Shown here: positions 1 through 9,900 of the stretch, piece after piece
Numbering within the stretch: the stretch's first letter is position 1
How the letters are laid out: each line of letters begins with the position of its first letter
NCBI GenBank assembly: GCA_903939765.1
Contig: CAJAIK010000113.1
Span: 1 to 57,421 of the forward strand
Reading direction: 5' to 3'
Source of the DNA: an uncultured Chlorobiaceae bacterium
Lineage (GTDB): Bacteria; Bacteroidota; Chlorobiia; Chlorobiales; Chlorobiaceae
DNA: 57,421 nt
Notes under the pieces: generated by a model
Databases searched by the model: none
Told to the model about the DNA's origin: nothing
What the model saw: only the letters and a program-made list of their open reading frames with translations
Position numbers and translations under genes: made by a program

Positions 1-370
1 TCCACGCTTCTGCATAGTCTGGCTTCAGCGCAATCGCACGGTCATAACTCGACACTGCAGCTTCGTATTGCCTGAGTTCTTTAAACGCAACACCACGGTT
101 GCTGCAAGCTTCTGCATAATCTGGGTTCAGCGCAATCGCACGGTCATAACTCGCTACTGCAGCCTCATAGTGCTTGAGTTCATTGAGCGCATTGCCCCGG
201 TTGTTCCACGCTTCTGCATAGTCTGGCTTCAGCACAATCGCACGGTCATAACTCGCTACTGCAGCTTCATATTGCTGGAGTTCATAGAGCGCAACGCCCC
301 GGTTGTTCCAGGCTTCTGCAAAGTCTGGTTTCAGCGCAATTGCACGGTCATAACTCGATAGTGCAGCTTC
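1..370. repeat. Tandem 102-bp repeats encoding TPR units
   Basis: About 3.6 copies of a 102-bp unit lie head to tail, each one 34-aa TPR of the gene on the minus strand. The copies share long exact blocks such as 'cgcacggtcataactcg', seen at about 40, 141, 242 and 343. Sequence this similar can expand or contract by slippage or unequal recombination, and is a likely place for assembly collapse. Confidence 0.9.
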
Positions 371-661
371 GTACTTCCTGAGTTCCTTGAGTGCATTGCC
401 ATAATTACTGTAAAAAAAAGCATTTCCCGAGCAAATTTCAATGGCTTTACCAATAAGCTCAACAGCCTTGTGAAAATTTTTTGTCTGGGATGCAACGACG
501 CCCGAAAGATGTAACGACTCAAAATGAAGTGGCTGCAATTGTAATATTTCATCATAAAGCAGTTGCGCCTGGGCCAACTGACCTGATTGATGAAATTGAA
601 GGGCTTGTTGAAACTTCGCTTGTGTTTGATCTTTTAAAGCATTTCTCTGACCTTGTTTCAT
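1..661 (-). CDS. TPR-repeat protein, N-terminal part (runs off the window)
   Basis: The frame is open from an ATG at 661 to the window edge, so the C-terminus lies outside. The first 35 residues are Gln-rich (starting MKQGQRNALKDQTQAKFQQA). Then follow 34-residue tetratricopeptide repeats of the form YGNALKELRKYEAALSSYDR, with the canonical A-L/Y-A-P spacing and an N-P or K-P turn. TPR arrays are protein-interaction scaffolds; in many bacteria this type of N-terminus precedes an O-GlcNAc-transferase-like (SPINDLY) or sulfotransferase domain, which cannot be checked here. The four visible distal repeats are almost identical at DNA level, pointing to recent repeat expansion. It reads away from the window and is separated from the stress protein gene upstream by about 57 bp. 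Confidence 0.85.
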   Translation of the reverse strand, partial: MKQGQRNALKDQTQAKFQQALQFHQSGQLAQAQLLYDEILQLQPLHFESLHLSGVVASQTKNFHKAVELIGKAIEICSGNAFFYSNYGNALKELRKYEAALSSYDRAIALKPDFAEAWNNRGVALYELQQYEAAVASYDRAIVLKPDYAEAWNNRGNALNELKHYEAAVASYDRAIALNPDYAEACSNRGVAFKELRQYEAAVSSYDRAIALKPDYAEAW

Positions 662-717
662 GGAATAGTCTCAAAAACTGTAAGGACATTATTGCTCGAA
701 CTCTCTTTCCCCCCTCT

Positions 718-1176
718 TCACTCGTCGCCGATAAACTCCTTCTCTTCACTCTTGACAATCAGCACCGGGCAATTGGCCTTGCGCACCACCGTCTCGGCAA
801 CACTGCCCATAATAAGGCGGCTCAGCCCCTTTTTACCATGAGAACCCATAATGACCAGATTGACATCAAGCTCATCGGCTTTCTCAAGAATAACGTCAGA
901 AGGATTACCAAACTCAATTGAGCACTCAGCCCTGAGCCCTGCCTGGGTAAGTTCCTGCAAAATCACCTTGAGATCCTCTGCGGCAGCTTTTTCCAGATCC
1001 TCTTCCAGCGGCACATAATTGAGCGTAATGTCAACCGCCATCGGCCTCGGCTCCACAACATTCAAGAGATGGACCGAAGCACCCTTGCCTGCTGCAAACT
1101 CCCGCGCATACTGCACCGCCTTGCGGGAAGCATCAGAAAAATCGACGGGACAAAGAATCGTATTAATCTTGAACAT
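718..1176 (-). CDS. Universal stress protein (UspA family)
   Basis: A 152-aa single-domain Usp. It opens with INTILCPVDFSDASRKAV, the strand and helix that hold the first nucleotide contact (the Asp after CPV). It ends with GSHGKKGL...MGSVAETVV, the G-2x-G-9x-G(S) ATP-binding signature of ATP-binding Usps. Length matches the family's usual 140-160 residues. These soluble dimers accumulate under starvation or redox stress; their targets are generally unknown. It lies 12 bp downstream of the slipin gene on the same strand, so the two could share a transcript. Confidence 0.9.
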   Translation of the reverse strand: MFKINTILCPVDFSDASRKAVQYAREFAAGKGASVHLLNVVEPRPMAVDITLNYVPLEEDLEKAAAEDLKVILQELTQAGLRAECSIEFGNPSDVILEKADELDVNLVIMGSHGKKGLSRLIMGSVAETVVRKANCPVLIVKSEEKEFIGDE

Positions 1177-1188
1177 GATCGAAATAGT

Positions 1189-1959
1189 TTAGGTTGCCTG
1201 AGGAGATGAGGGTGGCCTGTTTTCAAAAAAGGGTTTGAACAGATCCATTGGTATTGGAAAAACCGTTGTAGAGTTGTTCTCTGCAGCGATATCCTTCAGC
1301 GTCTGCAGATAACGAAGCTGCAAGGCCGCAGGAGAGCCTGAAATAATCGTCGCCGCATCAGCAAGCCGCTGTGCCGCCTGGAACTCCCCTTCTGCATTAA
1401 TGATCGCCGAACGGCGTTCACGCTCAGCCTCAGCCTGCTTGGCCATTGCACGGCGCATTCCTTCGGGAAGGTCAATCTCCTTAACCTCCACTTTGCTGAC
1501 CTTGACCCCCCAGGGTTCAGTATCCTTGTCGAGAATGGCCTGAATCCGGTCATTGATTTCATCGCGCTCCGCAAGCAGATTATCAAGCTCACCCTGACCG
1601 CAGACACTGCGAAGCGTCGTCTGCGCAAGCTGGGAAGTTGCAAAATGAAAATCAGCTACATCAACAATCGCCTTGATGGCATCAAGCACACGAAAATAGA
1701 CAACAGCACTCACCTTCACCGAAACGTTATCGCGAGTAATAATATCCTGCGGAGGAACATCAAGAGTGACTGTACGAAGGTCGACCCGCACCATTTTATC
1801 GATCCCCGGAATCAAAATAATAAGCCCGGGCCCTTTTGCTCCAATAATCCGGCCAAGACGAAAAACAACCGCCCGCTCATACTCCCTGAGTATTTTTACC
1901 GACGAAATAAAAAAAGCAGCAATCAGCAGAAGAATAGTCATGACATTAAATTCAAACAT
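1189..1959 (-). CDS. Slipin / stomatin-like SPFH membrane protein
   Basis: I place the start at the ATG at 1959, which has GGGAG about 8 nt upstream; an in-frame extension to 2025 lacks this. The 256-aa product begins with a hydrophobic anchor ([17 protein letters not shown]) and continues with the SPFH/band-7 core: [55 protein letters not shown] charged helix follows ([19 protein letters not shown]) that forms oligomeric coiled coils in this family. Slipins scaffold membrane microdomains and are often encoded beside an NfeD protein. No NfeD gene is adjacent here; the downstream neighbour is a Usp. Confidence 0.88.
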   Translation of the reverse strand: MFEFNVMTILLLIAAFFISSVKILREYERAVVFRLGRIIGAKGPGLIILIPGIDKMVRVDLRTVTLDVPPQDIITRDNVSVKVSAVVYFRVLDAIKAIVDVADFHFATSQLAQTTLRSVCGQGELDNLLAERDEINDRIQAILDKDTEPWGVKVSKVEVKEIDLPEGMRRAMAKQAEAERERRSAIINAEGEFQAAQRLADAATIISGSPAALQLRYLQTLKDIAAENNSTTVFPIPMDLFKPFFENRPPSSPQAT

Positions 1960-2099
1960 AACATCAGCTCCCTTTCTTGAAGTTACCCCGAAACCATAGC
2001 GCCAAGCATCAGTATAGTACAACAAAAATCACATCAGAACCATTCCGCCCAAAAACAAAAACGTCACAGCCACCTCGCGACGAAATGCATTTGCCAAGA

Positions 2100-3188
2100 T
2101 CAAAACATGGAATGCTCACCAAGCTCTTGTCCCGCAATCCCCTCTTTGAGCACACGCCTGTAGAAATCACGCAAGGTATCGCTGCCGTATGAAGGCGTCA
2201 TATCGGCATCATATTTTCCGGTCTGCGGATCAAGCACCAGCATCGACTCCGAGCAATAATACTTTCCAATACGGGCAAACTCAGCCTTGTCCTGAAACTT
2301 TGGAAAAATCTTTGCGAGCAGACTCAACAGAGGAGTGATCACATCAAACATCTGAATCGGCATCTTTTTGAACTTGGGGGGAGTGCCAAGAAGCTCAAAA
2401 AGCATAGCACCCTGCTCTTTCGGAGTAACCGCCTTTCCCGGTCCTCCGACAGGGAGTATTTTATTTTTCTTTGCCGGATCTTCGAGGCAATCAGCAATAA
2501 AACGGGCCAGATCCGGTTCGCTGATCGGCTTGCAGGCGGTCAGTTCGCCATTACCGAACATGACATAGGGCTTCCCCTTTTTAAGCGATTCAACCTGACC
2601 TGCAATAGACTTGAAAAAGGCCGTCGGGCGGACAATCGACCAAGTAAGCCCTGACTCCTTCAGCTCCTGCTCAAATTTCAGCTTTGCTCTCTGGAATTCA
2701 AGCAACGGCTTCTGGACGCATATTGCAGAAAGCAGCACAAAATGCTTTGCCCCGGCAGCTTTGCCAGCATCAAGCGCATTGCGATTTGCCTGATAGTCGA
2801 TATTCCAGGAATCCTTTACTCCACCATTACGGGAAGTGAGGCACGAAACCACCACATCAAAATGTTCTCCCCGAATGCCTCGCTTTATCAGCGAATCCAT
2901 GCTGCTCACATCACCAAAACGTACCTCGGAACCCTTCAACTGGGAGCAGGTCTCCCCCGCCCTCGTCTTTGAGCCAACACCTGAACGCTCACGGGCAAAA
3001 CTCACCACATCATATCCTCTGCCAACCAGTTCACGAACAACAAATTTGCCGATATAGCCGGTAGCTCCAACAACAAAAACACGTTCTGGACGACTCACGG
3101 AAGGGTGTAATGAAGTATTCACAGTATAAAAATGGTTACGGTTCAAATGCAGGAAACATCGCCAATGCCAGCTCAGTCCCTCCAGCAT
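2100..3188 (-). CDS. bciA: Divinyl (proto)chlorophyllide 8-vinyl reductase, BciA type
   Basis: An atypical short-chain/NmrA-like reductase. The Rossmann dinucleotide motif [14 protein letters not shown] lies near residues 41-54, and the NADPH-facing acidic/basic loop is [12 protein letters not shown]. Later segments are [37 protein letters not shown] and [20 protein letters not shown], matching what I recall of BciA and plant DVR. These use NADPH to reduce the C8 vinyl group of divinyl chlorophyllides in (bacterio)chlorophyll synthesis; BciA was characterised in Chlorobaculum tepidum. The start is uncertain: the ATG at 3188 gives 362 aa, but the first 35 residues look non-conserved, and GTG codons at 3122 and near 3098 are alternatives without a clear ribosome-binding site. 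This gene is the main evidence that the host is a green sulfur bacterium. Confidence 0.85.
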   Translation of the reverse strand: MLEGLSWHWRCFLHLNRNHFYTVNTSLHPSVSRPERVFVVGATGYIGKFVVRELVGRGYDVVSFARERSGVGSKTRAGETCSQLKGSEVRFGDVSSMDSLIKRGIRGEHFDVVVSCLTSRNGGVKDSWNIDYQANRNALDAGKAAGAKHFVLLSAICVQKPLLEFQRAKLKFEQELKESGLTWSIVRPTAFFKSIAGQVESLKKGKPYVMFGNGELTACKPISEPDLARFIADCLEDPAKKNKILPVGGPGKAVTPKEQGAMLFELLGTPPKFKKMPIQMFDVITPLLSLLAKIFPKFQDKAEFARIGKYYCSESMLVLDPQTGKYDADMTPSYGSDTLRDFYRRVLKEGIAGQELGEHSMF

Positions 3189-3515
3189 TGGAAAATGCTA
3201 CAATGCTCAATGCAGCTTAAGCGCATAGCACAAAGTACTGCATTATTTTCGGTTTTCAAATCCTTTAACAGAAAGAACAGCGCTCTCTTCCAGCCAAATC
3301 CCGGCAGTATGCAATGCCGTTAAAAAGTAATATCGCAGTCTATTAAGACTTTTTTTATTGTAAAAAAAACAGGATATTTTAGGAAATACACTTTTTATTT
3401 ATTAACAATCTTGAATATCGATCCTCACGAGGAAAGATACAATGGAAGGGATTACAACAATCCATAGCAGCTTCCGCTCAATCACAACTCCTTTAACCTT
3501 TAAATACCCACCAGC
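3189..3515. other. Intergenic region between divergent genes
   Basis: About 330 bp separate the reductase gene (leftward) from the 622-aa protein gene (rightward), so promoters for both must lie here. The stretch from about 3320 to 3410 is AT-rich with long A and T runs. I see no convincing -35/-10 pair, no RNA gene and no reading frame worth naming. Confidence 0.5.
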
Positions 3516-5384
3516 ATGACCGCCTACATTAAAGGAAGTCTTAAAGGTTCTCTTTGCGAAACTTGCTTTGAAGAGCTTGCTAACACGAAAGTGTTGCTTT
3601 ATAAAACAAGAGCCGGATCCAATGTCACTGCAGCAGCAGTTGCAGAGTCGAAGGAAACATTCCGAGCCGTTAAAGATGCAGAGGCAAACGCCCGTAAAGA
3701 ACTTTTGATTGCAACGACTGTCACCAATGAAGCTGGTGAGTTTGTATTTGAAGTTTCCGAAAACAATCTGGAACAGGCCTTCGATATCGATTTTGTATGT
3801 GGCTCTGTACCGCACAGACCAATACCTCCAAAAGGAGGAAAAGAGTATCAATTTCACATTACAACTCTTTATCCCAAATGGAGACGTGGTGAAAATGAAA
3901 ACCTGCTTTACAACTGGAATTATGCAATATCAAGCAAGTGGTGGTGTTTTATCAGAGGGTATTTTTTCGATGCCTGGGTCATTTGCGGCGTGCTGGTTGA
4001 CTGTAAAACAGGTGGCCCGCTTCCTGATGTCACGGTAACAGCTATGGATGCCGACTTCTTCACTGACGACAATCTGGGAACATCGGTCACCGATTCGACA
4101 GGCCATTTCCGCATTGACTACACCTCTGCTGATTTTAAAAAGACCTTTTTCTCCCCTGTTATTAATATAGAAACTGACACGACCTTTCCATTTTTCAGCT
4201 CTGGACCCGATGTCTATTTCAAGCTTGAAATCGGCGGCACACCAATTACATTTGAAACTTCTGCCAACAGGCGCAAAAACGTAGGCTATTGTCTGTGTGT
4301 CCGCTTGTGTATCAGCGATTTGATCATTGCAGATCCACCAATCCCAGCATCATTTACCCGTATCGGTCGTTCTGCCAGGTTCGGCATCGTAAGCGAAATC
4401 AATCCTGCAACAGGGAAAAGCTTGCGCCCGGGCTTTGACAATTACGCCTTCTATTCTTCAATTATCCTTGTGGGAAGTTTGTCCAAAAAGCTGAACAATC
4501 AGCCGATGGAATATATGTTTGAATATCAGGAAGTTGCCGCACCCGGAAATCCGCTCTTGCCAGGCGCATGGCATCCTGTGACCCCGGCCATGATCCCGAA
4601 AACAGTCATTGGCTATATCTGGAGTCTGACCGGTGACATTATGAACCCCATTGCTACCGAAGACTATTTTATCAATGGCAATCCCGTCCTTGAAAAAACC
4701 GTCACCTTTAACGGAAACTGGATTAAAATGCCTCAGGAGTCTCATTTTGCTCCGCACATCGATACGGATATCCTTACGCTTAATACCGAGGCATTGATGC
4801 CGATAGTCAATATCAATGTTGATACAATGACCATTGGCAGCGCCACGGTTCCCGCCGTTGCAGCAGAGGTTTCAAACCGATATTTTGCACTCCGTATGAA
4901 ACAGCGCCAGTGGGGGAATCCAGCGACCGAAGTTGTAGCCGGAACCTCACGTCCCATCGCTATTTTTAACGCACGATACGACCGTGTACCAAAACACGGA
5001 AGCTGGATACCCGGGAAATTTGATGGCGAGTTGGGCGTCTGCTCTCTTGACATTGATGAAATTATCATCGGCATGGGAGGCTGTGGAAAAATCACCAACT
5101 CTCTCACCATTCACTTCAATGCAAGGAATGAAAACCTTGGAGTAACATATCTTACCCTTACAGGCCCTGCAAAGCCCGGACAATCGTTCTCGTTCCCTGC
5201 CATTGCTACAGCCCAGCCGGAAGTATACAGCAACTCCATACATCCTGTTATTTTGCCGATCAACAGCGTCAGCGAGTTATTGCCCTGTGCCTATACCGTA
5301 ACGATGAGTACATCACTTTTGCTGACCACCGGCGATTACATTCCCGGACCTCTCTATGACTTCATATCATTCTGCAAAGTATAG
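3516..5384 (+). CDS. Uncharacterised 622-aa protein with two transthyretin-like domains
   Basis: I do not recognise a named family. There is no signal peptide or membrane helix, so the protein is probably cytoplasmic unless exported by a special route. Two segments look like carboxypeptidase-regulatory/transthyretin-like beta sandwiches: residues about 5-95 (ending TVTNEAGEFVFEV) and about 155-225 (GVLVDCKTGGPLPDVTVTA, then SVTDSTGHFRIDY). They are joined by an aromatic linker, WWCFIRGYFFDAWVICG. The remaining 370 residues are beta-rich and lack a motif I can name. The protein has many cysteines (near residues 14, 17, 95, 143, 157, 162 and a CLCVRLC cluster near 263-269). It stands alone between long intergenic stretches. 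A structural or secreted-apparatus role is possible but not shown. Confidence 0.8.
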   Translation: MTAYIKGSLKGSLCETCFEELANTKVLLYKTRAGSNVTAAAVAESKETFRAVKDAEANARKELLIATTVTNEAGEFVFEVSENNLEQAFDIDFVCGSVPHRPIPPKGGKEYQFHITTLYPKWRRGENENLLYNWNYAISSKWWCFIRGYFFDAWVICGVLVDCKTGGPLPDVTVTAMDADFFTDDNLGTSVTDSTGHFRIDYTSADFKKTFFSPVINIETDTTFPFFSSGPDVYFKLEIGGTPITFETSANRRKNVGYCLCVRLCISDLIIADPPIPASFTRIGRSARFGIVSEINPATGKSLRPGFDNYAFYSSIILVGSLSKKLNNQPMEYMFEYQEVAAPGNPLLPGAWHPVTPAMIPKTVIGYIWSLTGDIMNPIATEDYFINGNPVLEKTVTFNGNWIKMPQESHFAPHIDTDILTLNTEALMPIVNINVDTMTIGSATVPAVAAEVSNRYFALRMKQRQWGNPATEVVAGTSRPIAIFNARYDRVPKHGSWIPGKFDGELGVCSLDIDEIIIGMGGCGKITNSLTIHFNARNENLGVTYLTLTGPAKPGQSFSFPAIATAQPEVYSNSIHPVILPINSVSELLPCAYTVTMSTSLLLTTGDYIPGPLYDFISFCKV

Positions 5385-5404
5385 GCAAAAACATCTCTTG
5401 TCGA

Positions 5405-5429
5405 TGACCGGCAGATTACCTGCCGGTCA
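5405..5429 (+). terminator. Hairpin downstream of the 622-aa gene
   Basis: A perfect 10-bp inverted repeat (TGACCGGCAG and its complement) around a 5-nt loop lies 20 bp after the stop codon. No T-run follows, so it may be a factor-dependent terminator or an mRNA-stabilising hairpin rather than a classic intrinsic terminator. Confidence 0.55.
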
Positions 5430-5772
5430 TTGCCGGATACTCTGCTTGTCCAAAGCCTTTGCATCATTACCCCACTCGCGGGTGACCAACAGAGGCAAAT
5501 CATCACCGATGCCTTCGAACCAGCAGAAGCGTTGCCGCAAACACAATGGCTTTCAAAAAAAAGAGACTCTTCAATAGTGCATCTTTCACCCCGATTCAGC
5601 AGTGCCCAGGAATATTTGAAGGCTGAAGCACTTTTTCTTTGAACAATTATATTATATTTACCGTGATAACTGCACGAAGAATTTGACACCATTTTACTCA
5701 TTCATGGCAGACAAAAAATCCCGACATATTTTTGCAAGCACAACTTCCATTATCACATAAACACATACGACT
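5430..5772. other. Gene-free region upstream of the 105-aa gene
   Basis: About 340 bp without a convincing gene; the short frames present look like chance openings. The AT-rich stretch around 5636-5665 could hold the promoter of the 105-aa gene, but no clear pair of boxes stands out. Confidence 0.4.
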
Positions 5773-6090
5773 ATGGCAAACGAAAACAATGGCGTTTTTA
5801 CCAACCTCCTTATTGCGGTCGGTGCTCCAATCCAGAATGTAGCTGACACCGTGACCGAAACCGTAGGCAGCGGTCTCTCAGCAGCAAACTCGATCGTCCA
5901 GTCAGGCATCAATCTCGCTGGAACAACCGCCACCAATTCACTCGATCTCGTAGGTTCTGTCGCCACAAGTTCGCTCAATCTCGCTGGAACAGTAGCAACC
6001 AGTTCGGTCACCACAGCCACAAAGTTTTTGGAAAGCGTAGGAAATGCGGTTACAGCAGCCATCACCGCAGCCGTCACCCCGAAAAAGTAA
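5773..6090 (+). CDS. Small protein with 11-residue amphipathic repeats, possibly chlorosome-envelope-like
   Basis: A 105-aa protein with no cysteine or histidine, and rich in Ala, Thr, Ser, Val and Leu. Residues 44-76 are three consecutive 11-mers (SGINLAGTTAT, NSLDLVGSVAT, SSLNLAGTVAT), and the flanking residues continue the pattern weakly. An 11-residue period fits a long 11/3 amphipathic helix lying on a lipid surface, as in LEA proteins, perilipins and synucleins. In green sulfur bacteria, small proteins coating the chlorosome monolayer envelope (CsmC/CsmD class, about 11-14 kDa) have similar size and composition, so this is one candidate. I base that on size and composition only and have not aligned it to Csm sequences. 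The start is the first ATG, 11 nt after an A/C-rich leader without a clear Shine-Dalgarno. Confidence 0.75.
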   Translation: MANENNGVFTNLLIAVGAPIQNVADTVTETVGSGLSAANSIVQSGINLAGTTATNSLDLVGSVATSSLNLAGTVATSSVTTATKFLESVGNAVTAAITAAVTPKK

Positions 6091-6111
6091 CGACCTGGCC
6101 ATTATCATAAT

Positions 6112-6141
6112 GCCATCTTGCCCATCGCAGTGCAGGATGGC
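6112..6141 (+). terminator. Probable terminator after the 105-aa gene
   Basis: A 10-bp stem with one G-T pair (GCCATCTTGC against GCAGGATGGC) and a 10-nt loop begins 22 bp after the stop codon. It is followed by a T/A-rich stretch (gttatataaaaat). It may also serve the convergent metalloprotease gene. Confidence 0.5.
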
Positions 6142-6238
6142 GTTATATAAAAATCAGGACCCAACAACCCGATCAGAACCCTCACCGGAGGCTTTTCAGC
6201 CCATCATTCCACTCCCCTATCAGTGTTTCACCAATCGG

Positions 6239-6955
6239 TCAATACACCCACTCCTCATGCTTGACCGGTAACCGGTTCAAATCATCACGAATTGATCGCC
6301 ACTGGGGCATGACGTTATCCATGAGCGAAACAAATCGTTCATTGTGATGGCGCTCCAGAAGGTGAACCATTTCATGCACGACAATATATTCGAGGCACTC
6401 TTTCGGTTTTTTGGCCAGCTCAAGATTTATCCAGATACGGCGAGCTTCAGGGTTGCAGGTACCCCATTTCGTTTTCATTTTTTTGATACCGAACTCCTGA
6501 ACACCAGCACCGACTCTTTTTTCCCACAATGCAATGAAGTCAGGGATGGCAACCTTCAACTGTTTCCGGTACCACTCATCCAGAATCACCTGTTTTCTCT
6601 CCTCACTTGCGTCAGGCCTGATATGCAGAACTATGGTGCTGTGCTGCAAATCAACAACGGGCGGAGCATCCCGTTCAACGATTTTCAGGAGGTATCGCTT
6701 TCCCCAAAGATAATGGCTCTCCCGGTCAAGGTACTCCCTCGGAGTTTCGCGTTCCTGCCCCTGCAACTTGCGCTGCTGTTTTTTTATCCAGCCAAGCCGT
6801 GAAATGGCATAGAGCCGGATAGTGTCAATCTTCATGCCGGAAGGGGCCGAAATACGCACACGGCCTGACGGGGGATAAACGCTGAGATGGATGTTTTTAA
6901 TCTCCTTCAGCACCACATCAACCCCGATATCCCCGAGAGCAAAGCTGGTAACCAT
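6239..6955 (-). CDS. YgjP-type (DUF45) zinc metallopeptidase linked to hsdR
   Basis: A 238-aa protein. The C-terminal half carries the gluzincin-like motif HEMVHLLERHHNERF (near residues 195-209; HExxH plus a downstream His) and the family landmark KTKWGTC. The N-terminal half is the beta-rich DUF45 region (VRISAPSGM). Members of this family sit next to hsdR in many type I restriction loci; their substrate is not established. Its ATG directly abuts the TGA of hsdR (no gap), which suggests translational coupling and a shared transcript. Confidence 0.88.
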   Translation of the reverse strand: MVTSFALGDIGVDVVLKEIKNIHLSVYPPSGRVRISAPSGMKIDTIRLYAISRLGWIKKQQRKLQGQERETPREYLDRESHYLWGKRYLLKIVERDAPPVVDLQHSTIVLHIRPDASEERKQVILDEWYRKQLKVAIPDFIALWEKRVGAGVQEFGIKKMKTKWGTCNPEARRIWINLELAKKPKECLEYIVVHEMVHLLERHHNERFVSLMDNVMPQWRSIRDDLNRLPVKHEEWVY

Positions 6956-9900
6956 TCAATACTCTCTTTGCCGTTCAATAACAAGAAAGAGTCGCTCCAC
7001 AGCATCTTCATCCTGCAACAGGTCGAACAGGGCCTTCTTGATCACATTCTCCTTCGGTTTCACTCCACGCCAGCCGTCCGGACTTACTCGCCTGATGCTC
7101 TCATCTATCGTCATCGCCATACGCAATTTTTTATCCTGAAGCCCTTTATAGCCGGGTGAATCCTCAGAAAAATCAAGGTCAACACTGCCAACCCGGTCAA
7201 GCTTCAGGTTGTTGTACAGTGCCCGGCGACCGGGTGTATTCAGTTGGGCAGGAGTCTCTTCAGCACGGCCTGATTCCACCCGGTTGGCCAGTTCGGCGAT
7301 CCGCTTGAGCCAGGCTTCATAATCAATGGCGTGCTGGTGACGCGATGCAATAAGCTCATCAAGCAGGGTTGACATCCGGTCATAAAAGGCAGGATCATTC
7401 AGATGATCTTTGATGATTTTGCTGCGGACATTATTCTCGATGGTTTCGGCAATCGCATCCTTGCTGCTTTTGATTCCCTCGGGCAGTTTTTTAATCGCTT
7501 CTGCAATACCGGATTTCACCACCAACTCCAGCAGCGGCATAGCATCGAACGGAGAGATCTTCCTCGGCTCATCGGCTTCAATGTAGGTGTCGATAAGATG
7601 GCGCATATCGGCCTCATAAGCCTTGAGGTCAATGCTTTCACCACTGGCATGGCGGATGATTTCACGCAGCTTCAGAGAGCGATCAATATCCCTTTTGATA
7701 CGCTGGATATCAGAAGCAGCATAGCCTGCGGCATCAAACTCACCCGAAATACCGCCGTACGCCCTTACCAGCATGGCCGTTGCCTTGTAGAGGGCAGCAC
7801 GCAACGGTTCCCGATCAAAAAGCTCTTCCGGAATTTCACTGTTCCCGCAAAAATAATGGATATGCTGCAATTCTCCCTTGGGAGGCTCAACCGGTTCGCA
7901 GATCAGTGCAAGAGCTTCCAGGGCATTGTCGAGCCGCTCCCGTCCTTTGGCAAGACGGTCTTTCATCAGAATGTCGGACTCCCCTCCATTCGTATCGCTC
8001 TTATCCAGCTCCGATGTATAGACGGTATAAACCTTCAGCGCATCGTTGACCTTGTTGAAAAGATCTTTATAATCAACGATATAGCCGAACTCCTTGTCGT
8101 CACCGTCAAGACGGTTGGTGCGGCAGATAGCCTGAAAAAGGCCATGATCCTGCATACTTTTATCGATATAAAGGTAGGTGCAACTCGGAGCATCAAAGCC
8201 CGTCAGCAGTTTATCGACCACAATCAGCAGCTTCATGCTTGCCGGCTGCTCCCGAAAAAGCTTCTTGGCATTATCCTCGTAGCTCTCTGTTTTCGACTTG
8301 CCCGCGGTCGCATCGACATGCAGCAGCAGTGCGGTATAGGTGTTGTAGATGAACTCCTTGTCGGTTTCCGTGTTGGCGCCCGTGTCTTCCGTCGTGATGT
8401 CTCGCATTTGCGGATTGTAGGAGGTAATGACCGCGCACCTGCCTTTGAAAACCGATTTCTGAAACAGTTCGAAATACTTGCAAGCCTCGTAGATGCTCGA
8501 AGCCACCAGAATGGCGTTGCCGCGATGGTTACTGAGGCGGGGCTTGACACTGAAATCAAACACAATATCGTTGACCACCCGGTTCATTCGCGATCGGGAG
8601 CTGAGCAAATGCTGCATGGTTCCCCACTGCTCACGAAGGGCGGCCTTCTGCCACTCGTTCAACCCCCTCGTCTTGGCATCGAACCAGGCATCAATCTTCT
8701 CCTTCGACCCAAGCTGCTGGTCAATATCCCGCGCCTCATAGAGCAGATCGAGCACCACCCTGTCCTCAACAGCCTCGTTGAACTTGTAGGTGTGGATGTA
8801 GCTCCCGAACACCTCAAGGGTGGTTGCCGCATCTTTCTTCAGCAAGGGCGTGCCGGTAAAGCCGATAAACACCGCATTGGGCATCAAAGCCTTCATCGTT
8901 CGGTGCAGCTTGCCGCTCTGCGTCCGGTGGCACTCATCAACAAAGACAAAAACATCCCCCACCGTATGACCCGGCTGCGACTCAAGCTCCCTGATAAACT
9001 CCTCAAAATTATCCACCCCTTTTCGGCCGAACTTGTGCACCAGCGAGCAGAGCAAACGCGGTGCAGGCTGGTCGAGCTGCTTCATCAAATCACGGCCGCT
9101 GGTAGTGCGCCTGATTGTTTCTCCCGCATCGGTAAAGACTCCTGCAATCTGCTTGTCGAGCTCATCGCGATCGGTAACAATCACCACACGGGCGGCAGGC
9201 TTGTTCTCCAGAATCCAGCGAGCCAGAAGCACCATCACCATGCTCTTGCCGCTCCCCTGCGTATGCCAGATAATGCCGCCCCTGAACGCATCAACCTGGC
9301 GCTGTGCCGCCTTCACACCAAAATACTGGTGCACCCGTGGAAGCTTCTTTACGCCGCCATCAAAAACAACAAAATCATGCAGCAGCTCAATCAGTCGTGA
9401 CTTTTCGCAGATTTTGAGCAGATACTTGTCGAGCTTGAAGCGCGAGTTATCCACTTCATCCTCCTTCCACTGCAGAAAATACTTCTCCTCCGTGCCGACT
9501 GTGCCATACGTCAGCCCTTCCGAATCGTTACCGGCAAAAATGAACTGCACCGTTGAAAAGAAGGGGGCAATAAACTCCGAACGCTGATTGACAAGACTTT
9601 GCCGAATGCCGTCACCAAGCGATACCCTGCTGTTCTTCAACTCCAGCACGCCAACCGCAATCCCGTTGACGTAGAGCACAATATCGGGCCGTTTGTCGTG
9701 CACGCAGCAAACCGTCACCTCCTCGGCAAAGGCAAAATCGTTCCGTTCAGGATGCTCGTGGTTGAGGAGCTTGATGGTCTCAGTGTTCTCCCCCGCTGCC
9801 GCTTTTACCGGAACACCATAATGAAGCAGGCCGTAGACTTTCCGGTTGTTATCATAGAGAGTGCGGTTCGGATTACTCGCCTCAATGTGGAGTTCATGGA

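Noticed and set aside
1-370. CRISPR array, suggested by regular 102-bp repeats
   Set aside because: The repeats are contiguous without spacers and translate into TPR units in one frame.
3132-3323. Short plus-strand frame before the 622-aa gene
   Set aside because: No ribosome-binding site and no protein-like composition; it overlaps the start of the reductase gene on the other strand.
5356-5701. Frames in both directions around the terminator hairpin
   Set aside because: Low-complexity translations without similarity; the region looks non-coding.
7403-9400. A 665-codon open frame on the plus strand
   Set aside because: It is the antisense shadow of hsdR, whose motifs and coupling to neighbours are unmistakable. 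The shadow has no recognisable domain.
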